NCBI GenBank assembly: GCA_003162425.1
Contig: PMOK01000042.1
Span: 1 to 64,000, forward strand
Length of the DNA stretch: 64,000 nt
DNA from: Bryobacterales bacterium
GTDB taxonomy: Bacteria; Acidobacteriota; Terriglobia; Bryobacterales; Bryobacteraceae
Direction: 5' to 3'
The translations under genes and the position numbers were made by a program. This document shows, piece after piece, positions 49,007-57,803 of the stretch. Every line of letters starts with the position of its first letter. Position 1 is the stretch's first letter. The notes beneath the pieces are model-generated. The model ran no database searches. It was not told the DNA's origin and worked only from the letters and a program-made list of their open reading frames with translations.

Positions 49007-50611
49007 ATGCTGAGAAAGCTGATAGCTCTTGGTGTGTTTGTCCTCGCCTTAGCGCCTTCTGCGTACCTTGCGTGGACACTCCGAGCCATGCCACACCTCG
49101 GCTTCTATCATGACGACAGCATTTATTGGGTGTCGGCCAAGAGCCTGGCGGACGGTCATGACTATCGCATTGCCAGCTTGCCGGGCCAGCCTTATCAAAC
49201 CAAATACCCGCCGCTCTACCCCGCCCTGCTAGCCGGCATCTGGAAGATCGATCCGAACTTCCCTTCCAATCTGCGGCTCGCGACTCTATTTGCCTGGCTG
49301 CTGCTTCCCGTTTATTTAGCGATGGTCTGGTTATTCCTTCGGCAGTACGGATTCGGCTGGCGCGAGCAGTGCGTGCTAGTGCTAGTGGCGGGTCTCAGCC
49401 CGATAGCCGCGACGTTTAGCTTCTCGTTGATGCCGGAACTGCTGTTCACCGCGCTGTTAGTCGCCAGCGTGCTATTGGCCGAGCGCGCGCTTGCCGATGA
49501 CGCGCCTGCCTGGCTGCCAGTCCTTGCTGGAGCGTGTGGAGCGTTGGCATACCTTACCAAATCCGCCGCCGGGCCTCTGCTGCTGACTGCCCCCATCTAC
49601 TTCGTGTGGCGCAGGCAATTCGCCAAAGCCGCGCTGTTTTTTGCGGCGATGCTGCCCGCGGTTGCAGGCTGGCAATGGTGGTCCGCACGGCACGTTTCAC
49701 ATTCGTGGGACCTGGTGACGCTGTACTACACCAACTATTTCGGCTTCCAGATCTATAACGTTCCCTGGCGCGATCTGCCGCTGGTGTTCTGGCACAACCT
49801 GGACGGCTTTCTGTTGGGCGCGGGTAAACTTCTGACCTTCGATGTGCCGTATGGCGCAAAGCCTTTGGAACGCGTCGTTGCCGTGGCTGCCATCGCAGGA
49901 GCGGTTCGCTTGGCGCGTCGGACGCGGAAGCTGCAGTATCCGCTGGCGGCCGTTGGGATATCCGGGCTTCTGCTGGTATGGCACTACGTACCGGATCAAC
50001 GCTTCGTTTTTCCGCTCTATCCGCTTTTGCTTGCCGGCCTCTGGACCGAGCTTGCCAATGTATGGCAGGCTCTGGACGCGGCCTGGAAGAAGCCAGCCGC
50101 CGCCGAGCGCGCAGTGGCTTTCCTGGGAGCGAGCGCGCTCGCGGCCCTGGCGCTTTTCGTTTGCTTCACCACTTGCTTCGGGCTCTTCTACTTCCTGCCC
50201 GAACTATTTGGCAGTTACCGCGACGCTTTTGAAACGCGCAGGCCGGCCTACCAGTGGATCGCAAGAAATGCCCCGCCGGATGCCAACGTGTTCGCCTACG
50301 ATGATCCGATGCTGTACCTCTACGCCGGCCGGAAGTCATGCAATCTGCCGATCCCGCCCAAATTGTTTTATCACAATGACGACGCGGGAATCGACAAGCT
50401 GCTGCATTCGATTCCGGATTTTGCACGCCAATATCAGCTCAGCTACGTGCTGCTCACCCCCAGCGATTTCTATCGCGACCTGCATGAGCCGGGCGCGCGG
50501 CATCTGTCCGAAGCAGTGGAACAGAGCGGCGCGTTCCATCCGGCATTCAAGTCACCCTCTGTAGCCATCTACCGCTTGGTCCCCGGCTCCGTAACGGTTG
50601 CGGCTCGGTAA
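49007..50611 (+). CDS. GT-C glycosyltransferase, dolichyl-phosphate-mannose mannosyltransferase-like (GT39/ArnT type)
   Basis: A protein of 534 residues with about eleven membrane helices in the first 400 residues, starting LIALGVFVLALAPSAYLAWTL. The first periplasmic loop has FYHDDSIYWVSAKSL, whose acidic pair is the catalytic signature of GT-C enzymes, and YQTKYPPLYPALLAG resembles the KYPPLYP motif of ArnT/PMT proteins. It would move a sugar from a polyprenyl-phosphate carrier to an exported acceptor. The last residues (GSVTVAAR) and TAA lie in a copy of repeat family R6. Confidence 0.87.
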   Translation: MLRKLIALGVFVLALAPSAYLAWTLRAMPHLGFYHDDSIYWVSAKSLADGHDYRIASLPGQPYQTKYPPLYPALLAGIWKIDPNFPSNLRLATLFAWLLLPVYLAMVWLFLRQYGFGWREQCVLVLVAGLSPIAATFSFSLMPELLFTALLVASVLLAERALADDAPAWLPVLAGACGALAYLTKSAAGPLLLTAPIYFVWRRQFAKAALFFAAMLPAVAGWQWWSARHVSHSWDLVTLYYTNYFGFQIYNVPWRDLPLVFWHNLDGFLLGAGKLLTFDVPYGAKPLERVVAVAAIAGAVRLARRTRKLQYPLAAVGISGLLLVWHYVPDQRFVFPLYPLLLAGLWTELANVWQALDAAWKKPAAAERAVAFLGASALAALALFVCFTTCFGLFYFLPELFGSYRDAFETRRPAYQWIARNAPPDANVFAYDDPMLYLYAGRKSCNLPIPPKLFYHNDDAGIDKLLHSIPDFARQYQLSYVLLTPSDFYRDLHEPGARHLSEAVEQSGAFHPAFKSPSVAIYRLVPGSVTVAAR

Positions 50612-50612
50612 C
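50587..50612. repeat. Repeat family R6, copy forming a gene 3' end
   Basis: CTCCGTAACGGTTGCGGCTC then GGTAAC. It matches the copy at 10430-10455 except at a few positions, and encodes the final GSVTVAAR-stop of the mannosyltransferase-like protein. Confidence 0.6.
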
Positions 50613-50638
50613 CGCCCCGGGCAAATTCGGGTGCAGGA

Positions 50639-50739
50639 GTGGGGCGGACCCCCTGGTCCGCGCGGGTCCCCTGGACTCGCTCTTCAAAACCGAGCAAGCC
50701 GACGCGGTTGTCGGCTGCGGTCCAGGGGGACCGCCCCAC
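50639..50739. repeat. GC-rich palindromic repeat family R1, copy 2
   Basis: 101 bases. Outer arms are GTGGGGCGG... and ...CCGCCCCAC; an inner pair is GGTCCCCTGGAC / GGTCCAGGGGGACC. The centre holds CCGACGCGGTTGTCGG, which can form a small stem. It lies between the mannosyltransferase-like gene and the DPP IV-like gene. Confidence 0.85.
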
Positions 50740-50795
50740 CAAGCATGCAATCGGTAGCAAGCGGTCCACTGCCCGCTAACGTACAATCACTACAA

Positions 50796-52949
50796 ATGCC
50801 GTTCCGATCGTTCTATGTCTTTGTTGTTTGCGCGCTCGCGCTGTGTGCCGAAAAGAAACCCATCACAATCGACACATTGATGGAAACCCCGGCTGGCCGG
50901 CGCGATTTCGGAGGCAATCCCGTCTGGGCTCCGGACGGCGCGCACTTCGCTTATCTCAAAGGCAAGCAGATCATGCTGTACGATGTTGCCGCCAAGACTG
51001 AGAAGGAGCTGCTCTCATTGGAGCCCCTCGAAAAGGCGGCGGTCGCTGTTCCCGAGGCTACACGCTTCGACTGGCAAAACCGGCGCGTCAGCGAAAGCAG
51101 CTTCGAGTGGTCGGATTCCGGTAAAGAACTGCTGATCAGCGCGGGCGGCGACCTGTTTCTTTTCCATATGGACGGTTCCAAGTGGGACCAGCTAACATCC
51201 ACGCCGGAACCTGAGCACGATCCAAAACTATCACCCGACGCCACGCAGGTTGCTTTCCGGCGCGGTCACGATCTCTACTCGCTCGACATCGCCTCGCGCA
51301 ACATTACCCGGCTCACCGAAGATGGCGCCCCGACGCTGCTGAACGGAGAGCTCGATTGGGTGTATCCGGAAGAATTGGAGCTGAGCACTGCCTATTGGTG
51401 GTCGCCCGATTCCAAGCGCATCGCCTACCTGCAATTCGACACCGCGCGGGAAATGGTCTACCCGCAGGTATCTTTACTCGGATTGCGCGCCGTGATGGAA
51501 CCGGAGCGCTATCCGCAGGCGGGAACGCCCAACGCCGACGTGCATGTTGGCGTGGTGCCTTCGAAGGGAGGGAATACGCGCTGGATGGATCTGGGTGAGG
51601 CGCGGGGCTTTCTCATCGCAAGAGTGCGCTGGACTCCGGATTCCTCCAAGCTCGCCATCGAACGAATGAATCGCGTGCAGAACCAGTTGGATCTCATGCT
51701 CGCCGATATTAGTACGGGCGGCGCGCGATCCATACTGCACGAATCCGATCCGCACTGGATCAACATGAACGATCTGTTCCGTTTTCTTCCGGACGGGCAA
51801 TTCATCTGGGGCAGCGAGCGCGACGGTTTCCGGCACCTCTACCTCTATGATCTCGACGGCAAGCAGCGCAAGCGGCTCACCGAGGGCCACTGGGAAGTGG
51901 AAAGCGTCGCGGGTCTGAATAAGGCAAATAAAATCCTGTATTTCGTCTCCTCGGAAACCAGCCCGCTCGAACGGCAGCTTTATTCCATCAAGCTCAACGG
52001 CAAGGATCGTGCGCGGATCAGCCAAGGCGCCGGCACCCACTCTATCTCCATGAGCCCGACCACTGAATATTACATGGACACGTTCTCCAGCCTCACCGAA
52101 CCATCCCGCAAGACTTTGCACAATTCGACCGGCGCCGAATGGGCTGTGTACCGCGAAGCGAATCACAAACTGACAGACGAATATGAGCTGCTGCCGGCGG
52201 AAATCGTCAACTTCAAAAGCGCCGATGGAACACTCTACTATGCCCGGCTTATCAAGCCTGCCAATTTCCGTGCCGGAGAAAAATATCCCGCCGTGGTGAT
52301 GGTTTATGGCGGCCCCGGCGCCCAAAGCGTCCGCAATGCCTGGTCGGGCGCCAATTGGGACCAGGTTCTCGCCGCTCGTGGATTTGTGATCTGGCAACTG
52401 GACAACCGCGGTTCTACAGGCCGCGGCCACGCCTTTGAAACACCCATCTATCATCGGATGGGTAAGGTTGAGCTGGCGGACCAGTTGGAAGGGATTCAAT
52501 ATCTGATATCACAGGGCTTCGTCGATCCGAAACGCATCGGCATGTACGGTTGGAGTTACGGCGGTTACATGACGCTGTATTCGCTGCTCAACGCCCCGGA
52601 TGTGTTTCGAGCAGGAATCGCGGGCGCGCCAGTTACGAATTGGCGGAATTACGACACCATCTACACGGAGCGCTATTTGGGGCTCCCGGCCGAGAACGAG
52701 GAAGGCTACAAATCGAGTTCAGCAGTGGAATACGCCGGGAAGCTTCAAGCCAAGCTCCTGATGGTACACAATGTCGAGGATGACAATGTGATGTTCCAAA
52801 ACACCATGCAGATGGCGGACGCGTTCGAACATGCCGGCAAGCTTTTCGACATGGTGATTTATCCGCAAAAGAGCCACGGCGTAGGCGGGCCTATCCGCAG
52901 ACAACTGCTGGAAAAGACCACCGATTTCTTCGAGAAGAATCTGAAGTAG
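50796..52949 (+). CDS. Dipeptidyl peptidase IV-like serine peptidase (S9B)
   Basis: A protein of 717 residues. The start at 50796 gives a signal peptide (MPFRSFYVFVVCALALCA); longer frames to 50598 are translated repeat. The eight-bladed propeller domain (residues about 25-450) includes the DWVYPEELELSTAYWWSPDS stretch, with the double-Glu motif that binds the substrate N-terminus in DPP IV. The hydrolase domain has Ser587 in GWSYGG, Asp662 in VEDDN and His694 in KSHGVGG. It would remove N-terminal Xaa-Pro dipeptides in the periplasm or outside. Its TAG stop lies in a half copy of repeat R2. Confidence 0.92.
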   Translation: MPFRSFYVFVVCALALCAEKKPITIDTLMETPAGRRDFGGNPVWAPDGAHFAYLKGKQIMLYDVAAKTEKELLSLEPLEKAAVAVPEATRFDWQNRRVSESSFEWSDSGKELLISAGGDLFLFHMDGSKWDQLTSTPEPEHDPKLSPDATQVAFRRGHDLYSLDIASRNITRLTEDGAPTLLNGELDWVYPEELELSTAYWWSPDSKRIAYLQFDTAREMVYPQVSLLGLRAVMEPERYPQAGTPNADVHVGVVPSKGGNTRWMDLGEARGFLIARVRWTPDSSKLAIERMNRVQNQLDLMLADISTGGARSILHESDPHWINMNDLFRFLPDGQFIWGSERDGFRHLYLYDLDGKQRKRLTEGHWEVESVAGLNKANKILYFVSSETSPLERQLYSIKLNGKDRARISQGAGTHSISMSPTTEYYMDTFSSLTEPSRKTLHNSTGAEWAVYREANHKLTDEYELLPAEIVNFKSADGTLYYARLIKPANFRAGEKYPAVVMVYGGPGAQSVRNAWSGANWDQVLAARGFVIWQLDNRGSTGRGHAFETPIYHRMGKVELADQLEGIQYLISQGFVDPKRIGMYGWSYGGYMTLYSLLNAPDVFRAGIAGAPVTNWRNYDTIYTERYLGLPAENEEGYKSSSAVEYAGKLQAKLLMVHNVEDDNVMFQNTMQMADAFEHAGKLFDMVIYPQKSHGVGGPIRRQLLEKTTDFFEKNLK

Positions 52950-52991
52950 CGCACGCACACTTGCGTGCCGTGTTCGCACTCCTGCGAACAC
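52946..52991. repeat. Repeat family R2, solo half
   Basis: The left half only: the GTAGCGCACGCAC arm with hairpins GCACGCA-type and TGTTCGCA-TGCGAACA. The first bases contain the TAG stop of the DPP IV-like gene. Confidence 0.8.
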
Positions 52992-53016
52992 GAAATTTAC
53001 GCCGTTCAATCAATCA

Positions 53017-54144
53017 CTAGTGTCCGTGGCCGCCAGATCCGCCGCCGGATGACGCGTGTCCACCAACGCTGCTAACGCTGACACTGGGTGCACTGCTGAC
53101 CGAACCACCGCGTGCCACACCACCGCCGCCTGAATAGCCACCGGAGGACGGTGCCCGATATGAGGCCGAGGCTCCACGCGCAGGTATGTACGGCGTATGT
53201 TTGCCAGTGCCCGTCCCAGTTCGCGAAGGGTTCGATGCACGGTTCACACCACCCCCACCGCCGCCGCCGCCACCGTAGTAAGGCGCTTGCCAAACCGAGT
53301 AGGGGCTATAGAAGCCGTAGCCGAATGGGCTGTACGCGAGCCCGTTACATGGTACGTACGTGTACATGCCGAACATTGGGTTGAATTGCCAGGGGCTATA
53401 ACCGTAACCTAAACCGTAGCCTAAACCTCCCCCACAACCGCCAAACCCCGAATACCCGCCGATGCCACCGCCAAACCCTGAATACCCGCCGAAGCCCGCA
53501 CCCGAAGATCCGCCAATGAGACTGTTGGCAGAAGACACATTGGCCTTGGCCAAATAGCCGGACCGCCGGTCACTCCAGCGATACAGATCGTCGTCGGCCT
53601 TGGGATCGAAATTCTCCGCCATCAGAACGCCGTTCAGAGCGGTTTCCTTCCCCTTATGCAGCGTCAATTGGCCGGATTCGCTTTTCACGATCGCTTCGCC
53701 GTCGTACACCTTGAACAACCCCTGATCCGCATCCACGCGAAAGAGTCCGTGCTTCACCAAAAGCATCTCTTTTCCCTTATAAAGAAGCATGATGGCGTTG
53801 TCCTTGGCCAGATCCTCGCATTCCACCATCGCGGATCCTTTGAGAACCTCCACGCGCGTGTCGTCCAGCTTGGTTGACACCATGCGAATCGAGCTGCTTT
53901 CGCCCAACCGGAGGAAAACGCCGGGGGTTAGCAACACCTCAGCCATGCCTTCCGTAGTGCGGAAAACCTGGTTTTCCTTGATGCTGGGAAACTCGCCGGA
54001 TCTCGGTTCCACCTGGTTGTCGTTAAGATAAGCCGTACCCTCGACGTGTTGAACCACCCCGGAGTGAGCCGAAATCATGTATTGGGCGTGGGCGGAACTT
54101 ACGGCGATAATTCCTAATGCCAGACCAGCGACTGAAGCGCGCAT
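53017..54144 (-). CDS. Exported FecR-domain protein with glycine-rich C-terminus
   Basis: A protein of 375 residues. A signal peptide (MRASVAGLALGIIAVSSAHA) is followed by a FecR-like beta-sandwich at about 28-175 (VEGTAYLNDNQVEPRSGEF, LTPGVFLRLGESSSIRMVS, DQGLFKVYDGEAIVKSESG). From about residue 205 it is low-complexity Gly/Tyr/Ser sequence (FGGYSGFGGG units, a run of nine Gly), ending GGHGH. AGGAG stands 6 bases before the ATG. FecR-like domains sense or bind in the periplasm. No ECF sigma factor is adjacent, so this is not a classical FecIR system. It is placed between two S9 peptidase genes. Confidence 0.8.
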   Translation of the reverse strand: MRASVAGLALGIIAVSSAHAQYMISAHSGVVQHVEGTAYLNDNQVEPRSGEFPSIKENQVFRTTEGMAEVLLTPGVFLRLGESSSIRMVSTKLDDTRVEVLKGSAMVECEDLAKDNAIMLLYKGKEMLLVKHGLFRVDADQGLFKVYDGEAIVKSESGQLTLHKGKETALNGVLMAENFDPKADDDLYRWSDRRSGYLAKANVSSANSLIGGSSGAGFGGYSGFGGGIGGYSGFGGCGGGLGYGLGYGYSPWQFNPMFGMYTYVPCNGLAYSPFGYGFYSPYSVWQAPYYGGGGGGGGGVNRASNPSRTGTGTGKHTPYIPARGASASYRAPSSGGYSGGGGVARGGSVSSAPSVSVSSVGGHASSGGGSGGHGH

Positions 54145-54159
54145 GGGTAACTCCTGTCT

Positions 54160-54190
54160 GTATCCTGCTCTCTTTGTATACGTTTGTCAA
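54160..54190 (-). promoter_or_regulatory. Possible promoter of the FecR-domain gene
   Basis: On the minus strand TTGACA (54185-54190) is followed after 19 bases by GGATAC (54160-54165), about 15 bases before the gene start. The -35 box is consensus but the spacing and -10 are poor. A second, oppositely oriented TTGACA lies at 54210-54215. Confidence 0.3.
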
Positions 54191-54239
54191 CCCGATCGCG
54201 TTACACAGATTGACACTCCTAATGGTTCTTTGGGGCTAT

Positions 54240-56639
54240 TCAAGCGTGGCCCCGCAGATTCTTCTCAAACAGGTCAAGAATGCGCTTGTACTCATCCGCC
54301 CAACTGACCGGTTCCACAAAACCATGGTTTTCTACTGGATAAACGGCAAGATTCCAGTTCTCCTTGCGCAGCTCAATCAGCCGCTCCACCAGCCGCACGG
54401 TGTCCTGGAAATGGACGTTGGTATCCACCATCCCATGGCAGATCAGCAGCGCGCCTTTCAGCCCTTGCGCAAAATAGATCGGCGACGACTGTTTGTAGGC
54501 TTCGGCATCTTTCTGAGGCAGGTTCAAAATGTTCGCGGTGTACTGATGATTGTAGTGCGCCCAATCCGTCACGGGACGAAGCGCGGCGCCGGCGGCAAAA
54601 ACATCCGGCTGCGTGAACATCGCCATGAGAGTGATAAAACCACCATAGCTGCCGCCGTAAATCCCGATCCGTTTCGGATCCACGCCCTGCTGCGCCACTA
54701 GCCAGTGCGCGGCGTCCACTTGGTCGTCCAAATCCTTGCCACCCATGTGCCGGTAGATGCCTGTGCGCCAGTCGCGCCCGTAGCCCGCCGAGCCGCGGTA
54801 ATCCACGTCAATCACCACGTATCCCCGCTCCATCAGAATGTGATGGAACATGTACTCGTGCGAATAGGAGGACCACCAGCGATGCACGTTCTGCAAGTAT
54901 CCCGCTCCATGCACAAAGATCACCGCCGGACCACCCTTGCGGAAATTCGCAGGCTTATAGAACCGCGCCCGCAGCGTGGCGCCATCGCGCGCCGGAAAAG
55001 TGACGATAGGCGCGTCCAGCCACGGATATTCCCAAAACTCAGGCGCGGGCGATGATGTCAGTTTCTTCGCGGTCGCTCCTGTGCGTGCTTCCTGCACGTA
55101 CACCTCCGGCGGCTTGTTCGTGTAGGAATAAAGATCGGCGAACCAGCGATCGTCCGGGGAAGGAACACAGGTGTGACCACCTGGCAGCGACGTGAGCCGC
55201 GTTCTGGGCCCGCCCTCCGCGCTCATTTCGTAGATCTGATGCTCGCCTGCGTCACCCTCGCTGGTGGTAAGGAAGAACCGGCTCTTGTCTCGCGAAAGAA
55301 TCGCGCCATCCACTTCCCAGTTGCCGGATGTCAGCGCCGCCGGCTCGCCGCCTTCGAAAGAAACTGTATAGAGGTGCGAGTAACCGGAGCGCTCGGATTG
55401 GAAATAAAGATCCCGATCCGATTTCGTCCAACCCAGCGTGAACCCGCCAGGGCCGTCGACCCACGCGTCGTCATGATCGTGTTCGATGACGCGCGTTTTG
55501 CCGGTGGTCTCATCCAGCGCCAGTATCCAGCGATCCTTATTATCGGCTGCGCGAGCCAGCAGCGCGGCCTTGGTTCCGTCTTCCGACCAGACAGGCTGCG
55601 CTAACTGGACGTCGCGTTCCTTTTCCACCGGTTTTGTCTCGCCCTTAGTCTCCTCCGGCGCTGGCGCGAGCTTCTGCCCATGGTCCACCCATTTCACCTC
55701 GCCGGTCTCGACGTTCAAAATCGCCAGGTGTATGCGGTTCTGATTGTCGCCAACTTTGTTGCGAGAGGGGATGTCTTCGGTATACCCGGATTCAGTCACG
55801 AAATTCGGCACAACCGTATTCTTCGTTCCGGTACCGGGCTCCGAGACGCTGGCGATCACGTATTTCTCATCCGGTGTAAGCGCCAGCGCGGTGATGGTCT
55901 GCTGTCCCTGCAAGTTAAAAGGTTTGCGAGGATTCTCCCGCTTCTTCTTGGCTTCGTCCTCTTCCTTCTTAGTAGCCTGCTCGCGAACCACGTCCAGGAG
56001 TTCCTTTTCCTCTTTCTTCACGAACTCCTGGCTGTCGGTTCCCTTCTTTTCTTCGTCGCGGCTAGCGCCACGCGCTTGTCCTTGTGCCTGTCGAGGACCG
56101 GCTGCCGGCTCACCAGCGGGCGGTCCAGTCCGAATATCGGTCATCTGCACCAGCGACCCAGTGTCGAGCGTCATCACGTAAAGGTTGTTCCCGCGCGTGA
56201 ACGCGATTCGCTTCTCGTCCCGGGTGAAGTGCGGATTAGTTTCGAGGTCTTCTGTTTTCGTAAGCTGCTGAGTCTGCCCGGTGGTGGAGTCATAAAGGAA
56301 CAGGTCACCATCGCGCGAATAGACCGTCCGTTTCTTATCCAGCGTTGTGGCGCCAGAAGCAGGCGGCGCGAGTTTCGCCTCGGCTTCGGATAATTTTTTG
56401 AGACCCGAGCCATCGCGCCCCACGACGTACGTATCAAGATCTTTGATCTGCGGGTCGCTAGGCTGTTTCCACTGGAAATAAACACGCTCGCCGTCGCCCG
56501 ACCATCGAACCTGCGCCGGCTCGTAGCCGTATAGGCCCGGTCCGCGCATGATGTTGTCGATAGTAAGCGCAAACTTCCCGGCTGGCGTGGCATGGAACGC
56601 AAAGATCAGCGCGAGAAGAGACAGGCTGGATTTCCGCAT
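54240..56639 (-). CDS. Prolyl oligopeptidase-family serine peptidase (S9)
   Basis: A protein of 799 residues with a signal peptide (SLSLLALIFAFHATPAG). The N-terminal beta-propeller (WDY/WSPDG-like repeats from residue 40) holds a long charged insertion near 175-235 (GASRDEEKKGTDSQEFVKKE). The alpha/beta-hydrolase domain has Ser664 in GGSYGG, Asp739 in VDTNV and His772 in NHGF. It lacks the double-Glu DPP IV motif of the gene at 50796, so it is more like an acylaminoacyl or oligopeptidase type. It is exported. It is separated by one gene from the other S9 peptidase and may share peptide scavenging with it. Confidence 0.9.
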   Translation of the reverse strand: MRKSSLSLLALIFAFHATPAGKFALTIDNIMRGPGLYGYEPAQVRWSGDGERVYFQWKQPSDPQIKDLDTYVVGRDGSGLKKLSEAEAKLAPPASGATTLDKKRTVYSRDGDLFLYDSTTGQTQQLTKTEDLETNPHFTRDEKRIAFTRGNNLYVMTLDTGSLVQMTDIRTGPPAGEPAAGPRQAQGQARGASRDEEKKGTDSQEFVKKEEKELLDVVREQATKKEEDEAKKKRENPRKPFNLQGQQTITALALTPDEKYVIASVSEPGTGTKNTVVPNFVTESGYTEDIPSRNKVGDNQNRIHLAILNVETGEVKWVDHGQKLAPAPEETKGETKPVEKERDVQLAQPVWSEDGTKAALLARAADNKDRWILALDETTGKTRVIEHDHDDAWVDGPGGFTLGWTKSDRDLYFQSERSGYSHLYTVSFEGGEPAALTSGNWEVDGAILSRDKSRFFLTTSEGDAGEHQIYEMSAEGGPRTRLTSLPGGHTCVPSPDDRWFADLYSYTNKPPEVYVQEARTGATAKKLTSSPAPEFWEYPWLDAPIVTFPARDGATLRARFYKPANFRKGGPAVIFVHGAGYLQNVHRWWSSYSHEYMFHHILMERGYVVIDVDYRGSAGYGRDWRTGIYRHMGGKDLDDQVDAAHWLVAQQGVDPKRIGIYGGSYGGFITLMAMFTQPDVFAAGAALRPVTDWAHYNHQYTANILNLPQKDAEAYKQSSPIYFAQGLKGALLICHGMVDTNVHFQDTVRLVERLIELRKENWNLAVYPVENHGFVEPVSWADEYKRILDLFEKNLRGHA

Positions 56640-56675
56640 AGAGTATCATGCTATCGCAGCCCGGCCGTTGAATTC

Positions 56676-56753
56676 TTAGCCACGGATACACACGGATGGA
56701 CACGGATAAGGCTCTCGTTTTATCCGTGTGAATCCGTGTCCATCCGTGGCTAG
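56676..56753. repeat. Palindromic repeat family R4, copy 3
   Basis: 78 bases: TTAGCCACGGATACACACGG-type arm and complement, ending 3 bases before the stop of the DUF2911 gene. Confidence 0.9.
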
Positions 56754-56756
56754 TAA

Positions 56757-57803
56757 CTATTTGTTGATGTCTACTCGCCTTTCCAGGCGCTGAATGAGAT
56801 CGCTGACCTGACCTTTGAGCGCATCTGGAGCCTGCGGGAGGGCGAGTTTCATTTCCTTGACGGCGGTGTCATAGTCGCCCTGCGCGACGGCGATGCGGGC
56901 CGCCTCGTTATGCGCGACCCAGCTATTTGGATCTTTCTTGATATTGTCCTGAAAAAGTTCCAGCGCTTCGTCCTCGCGTCCTTGTCCTTGCAAGCCGCGG
57001 GCGAAGGTGTGGATTTGCGGCTGGCTGCCCGTGGTAAGCGCTTTATCGTATGCGGCCTGGGCTTCATCCTTGCGGCCGAGAGTCCTGAGCGCCCACGCCT
57101 TTGTAATTTCATCCTCAAAGCGGTCTTCATTCGCAATTGCATTGTCCGCGTATTTGGCCGCCTCTTCCGCGCTGAGCTTGTTGTCCAACAAATAGTTGGC
57201 CGCTTCCACCCACGGTTGCCATTCGAACTGAATGCGCCCGCGAAGCTGGTTGCGCAGACTCGCCTCGACGATTTCTGGAGTGTTGACCTCTACTCTAAAT
57301 TGCACCATTACCTTTTCCCACCGCATAGTGACCACGGCGGAATTTGGTTTCGGGTCGTCAAAATCATAGGTAAGGGCTTCTTGGCTCTCGATGGTCTCCG
57401 GCTTCACGGTCACGCGAAGCGCGTCTTCGGCCTGGTCATATGTGAAACTCCCCCAGGAAGTGTGGTTCTTCGAGAAAATGACGACCCACGAAGTCTTGCC
57501 GGGAATCATATGCAGCCCATACACACCCTTCCGAAGTGGCTGCCCCTCAATGTTCACCGGGTCGGCGAACTCGATGATGGTGTTCTCGTTGGCCCCGGCG
57601 CGCCAAACCTGTCCGTAGGCCTGAACGCCGCCGAAGATTTTTCGTCCGCGGACCAACGGGCGGCTGTAGTCAATCGTGATATCGGTGATGCCGATGCGCT
57701 GCGTGATGCGCGCATGCTGGCTCAAGCGCGGCAGATTCAGCATCGCCGACTGGGCCATGCCGCAGCCGGCGGCACACAAGCTCGCCATAATCGCCTTTAC
57801 CAT
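56757..57803 (-). CDS. Exported DUF2911 protein with TPR-like C-terminal half
   Basis: A protein of 348 residues with a signal-peptide-like start (AIMASLCAAGCGMAQSA). The DUF2911 domain covers about 20-170, with IDYSRPLVRGRKIFG, VWRAGANENTIIEF, KGVYGLHMIPG and WGSFTYDQAEDALRV. TPR-like helices follow from about 205 (ADNAIANEDRFEDEITKAWA, ALELFQDNIKKDPNSWVAHN). DUF2911 proteins are common in Acidobacteria and Bacteroidetes; the role is unknown. Its start overlaps the NIPSNAP gene stop by seven bases. Confidence 0.88.
   Translation of the reverse strand: MVKAIMASLCAAGCGMAQSAMLNLPRLSQHARITQRIGITDITIDYSRPLVRGRKIFGGVQAYGQVWRAGANENTIIEFADPVNIEGQPLRKGVYGLHMIPGKTSWVVIFSKNHTSWGSFTYDQAEDALRVTVKPETIESQEALTYDFDDPKPNSAVVTMRWEKVMVQFRVEVNTPEIVEASLRNQLRGRIQFEWQPWVEAANYLLDNKLSAEEAAKYADNAIANEDRFEDEITKAWALRTLGRKDEAQAAYDKALTTGSQPQIHTFARGLQGQGREDEALELFQDNIKKDPNSWVAHNEAARIAVAQGDYDTAVKEMKLALPQAPDALKGQVSDLIQRLERRVDINK

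Noticed and set aside
51474-52499. Long minus-strand open frame of 341 codons opposite the DPP IV-like gene.
   Set aside because: It is antisense to the catalytic region of a clear peptidase; codon structure explains it and there is no recognisable domain.
53017-54144. Reading the FecR-domain gene as part of a FecI-FecR-TonB iron system.
   Set aside because: No ECF sigma factor or TonB receptor is adjacent and the protein has a signal peptide and Gly-rich tail unlike classical FecR.
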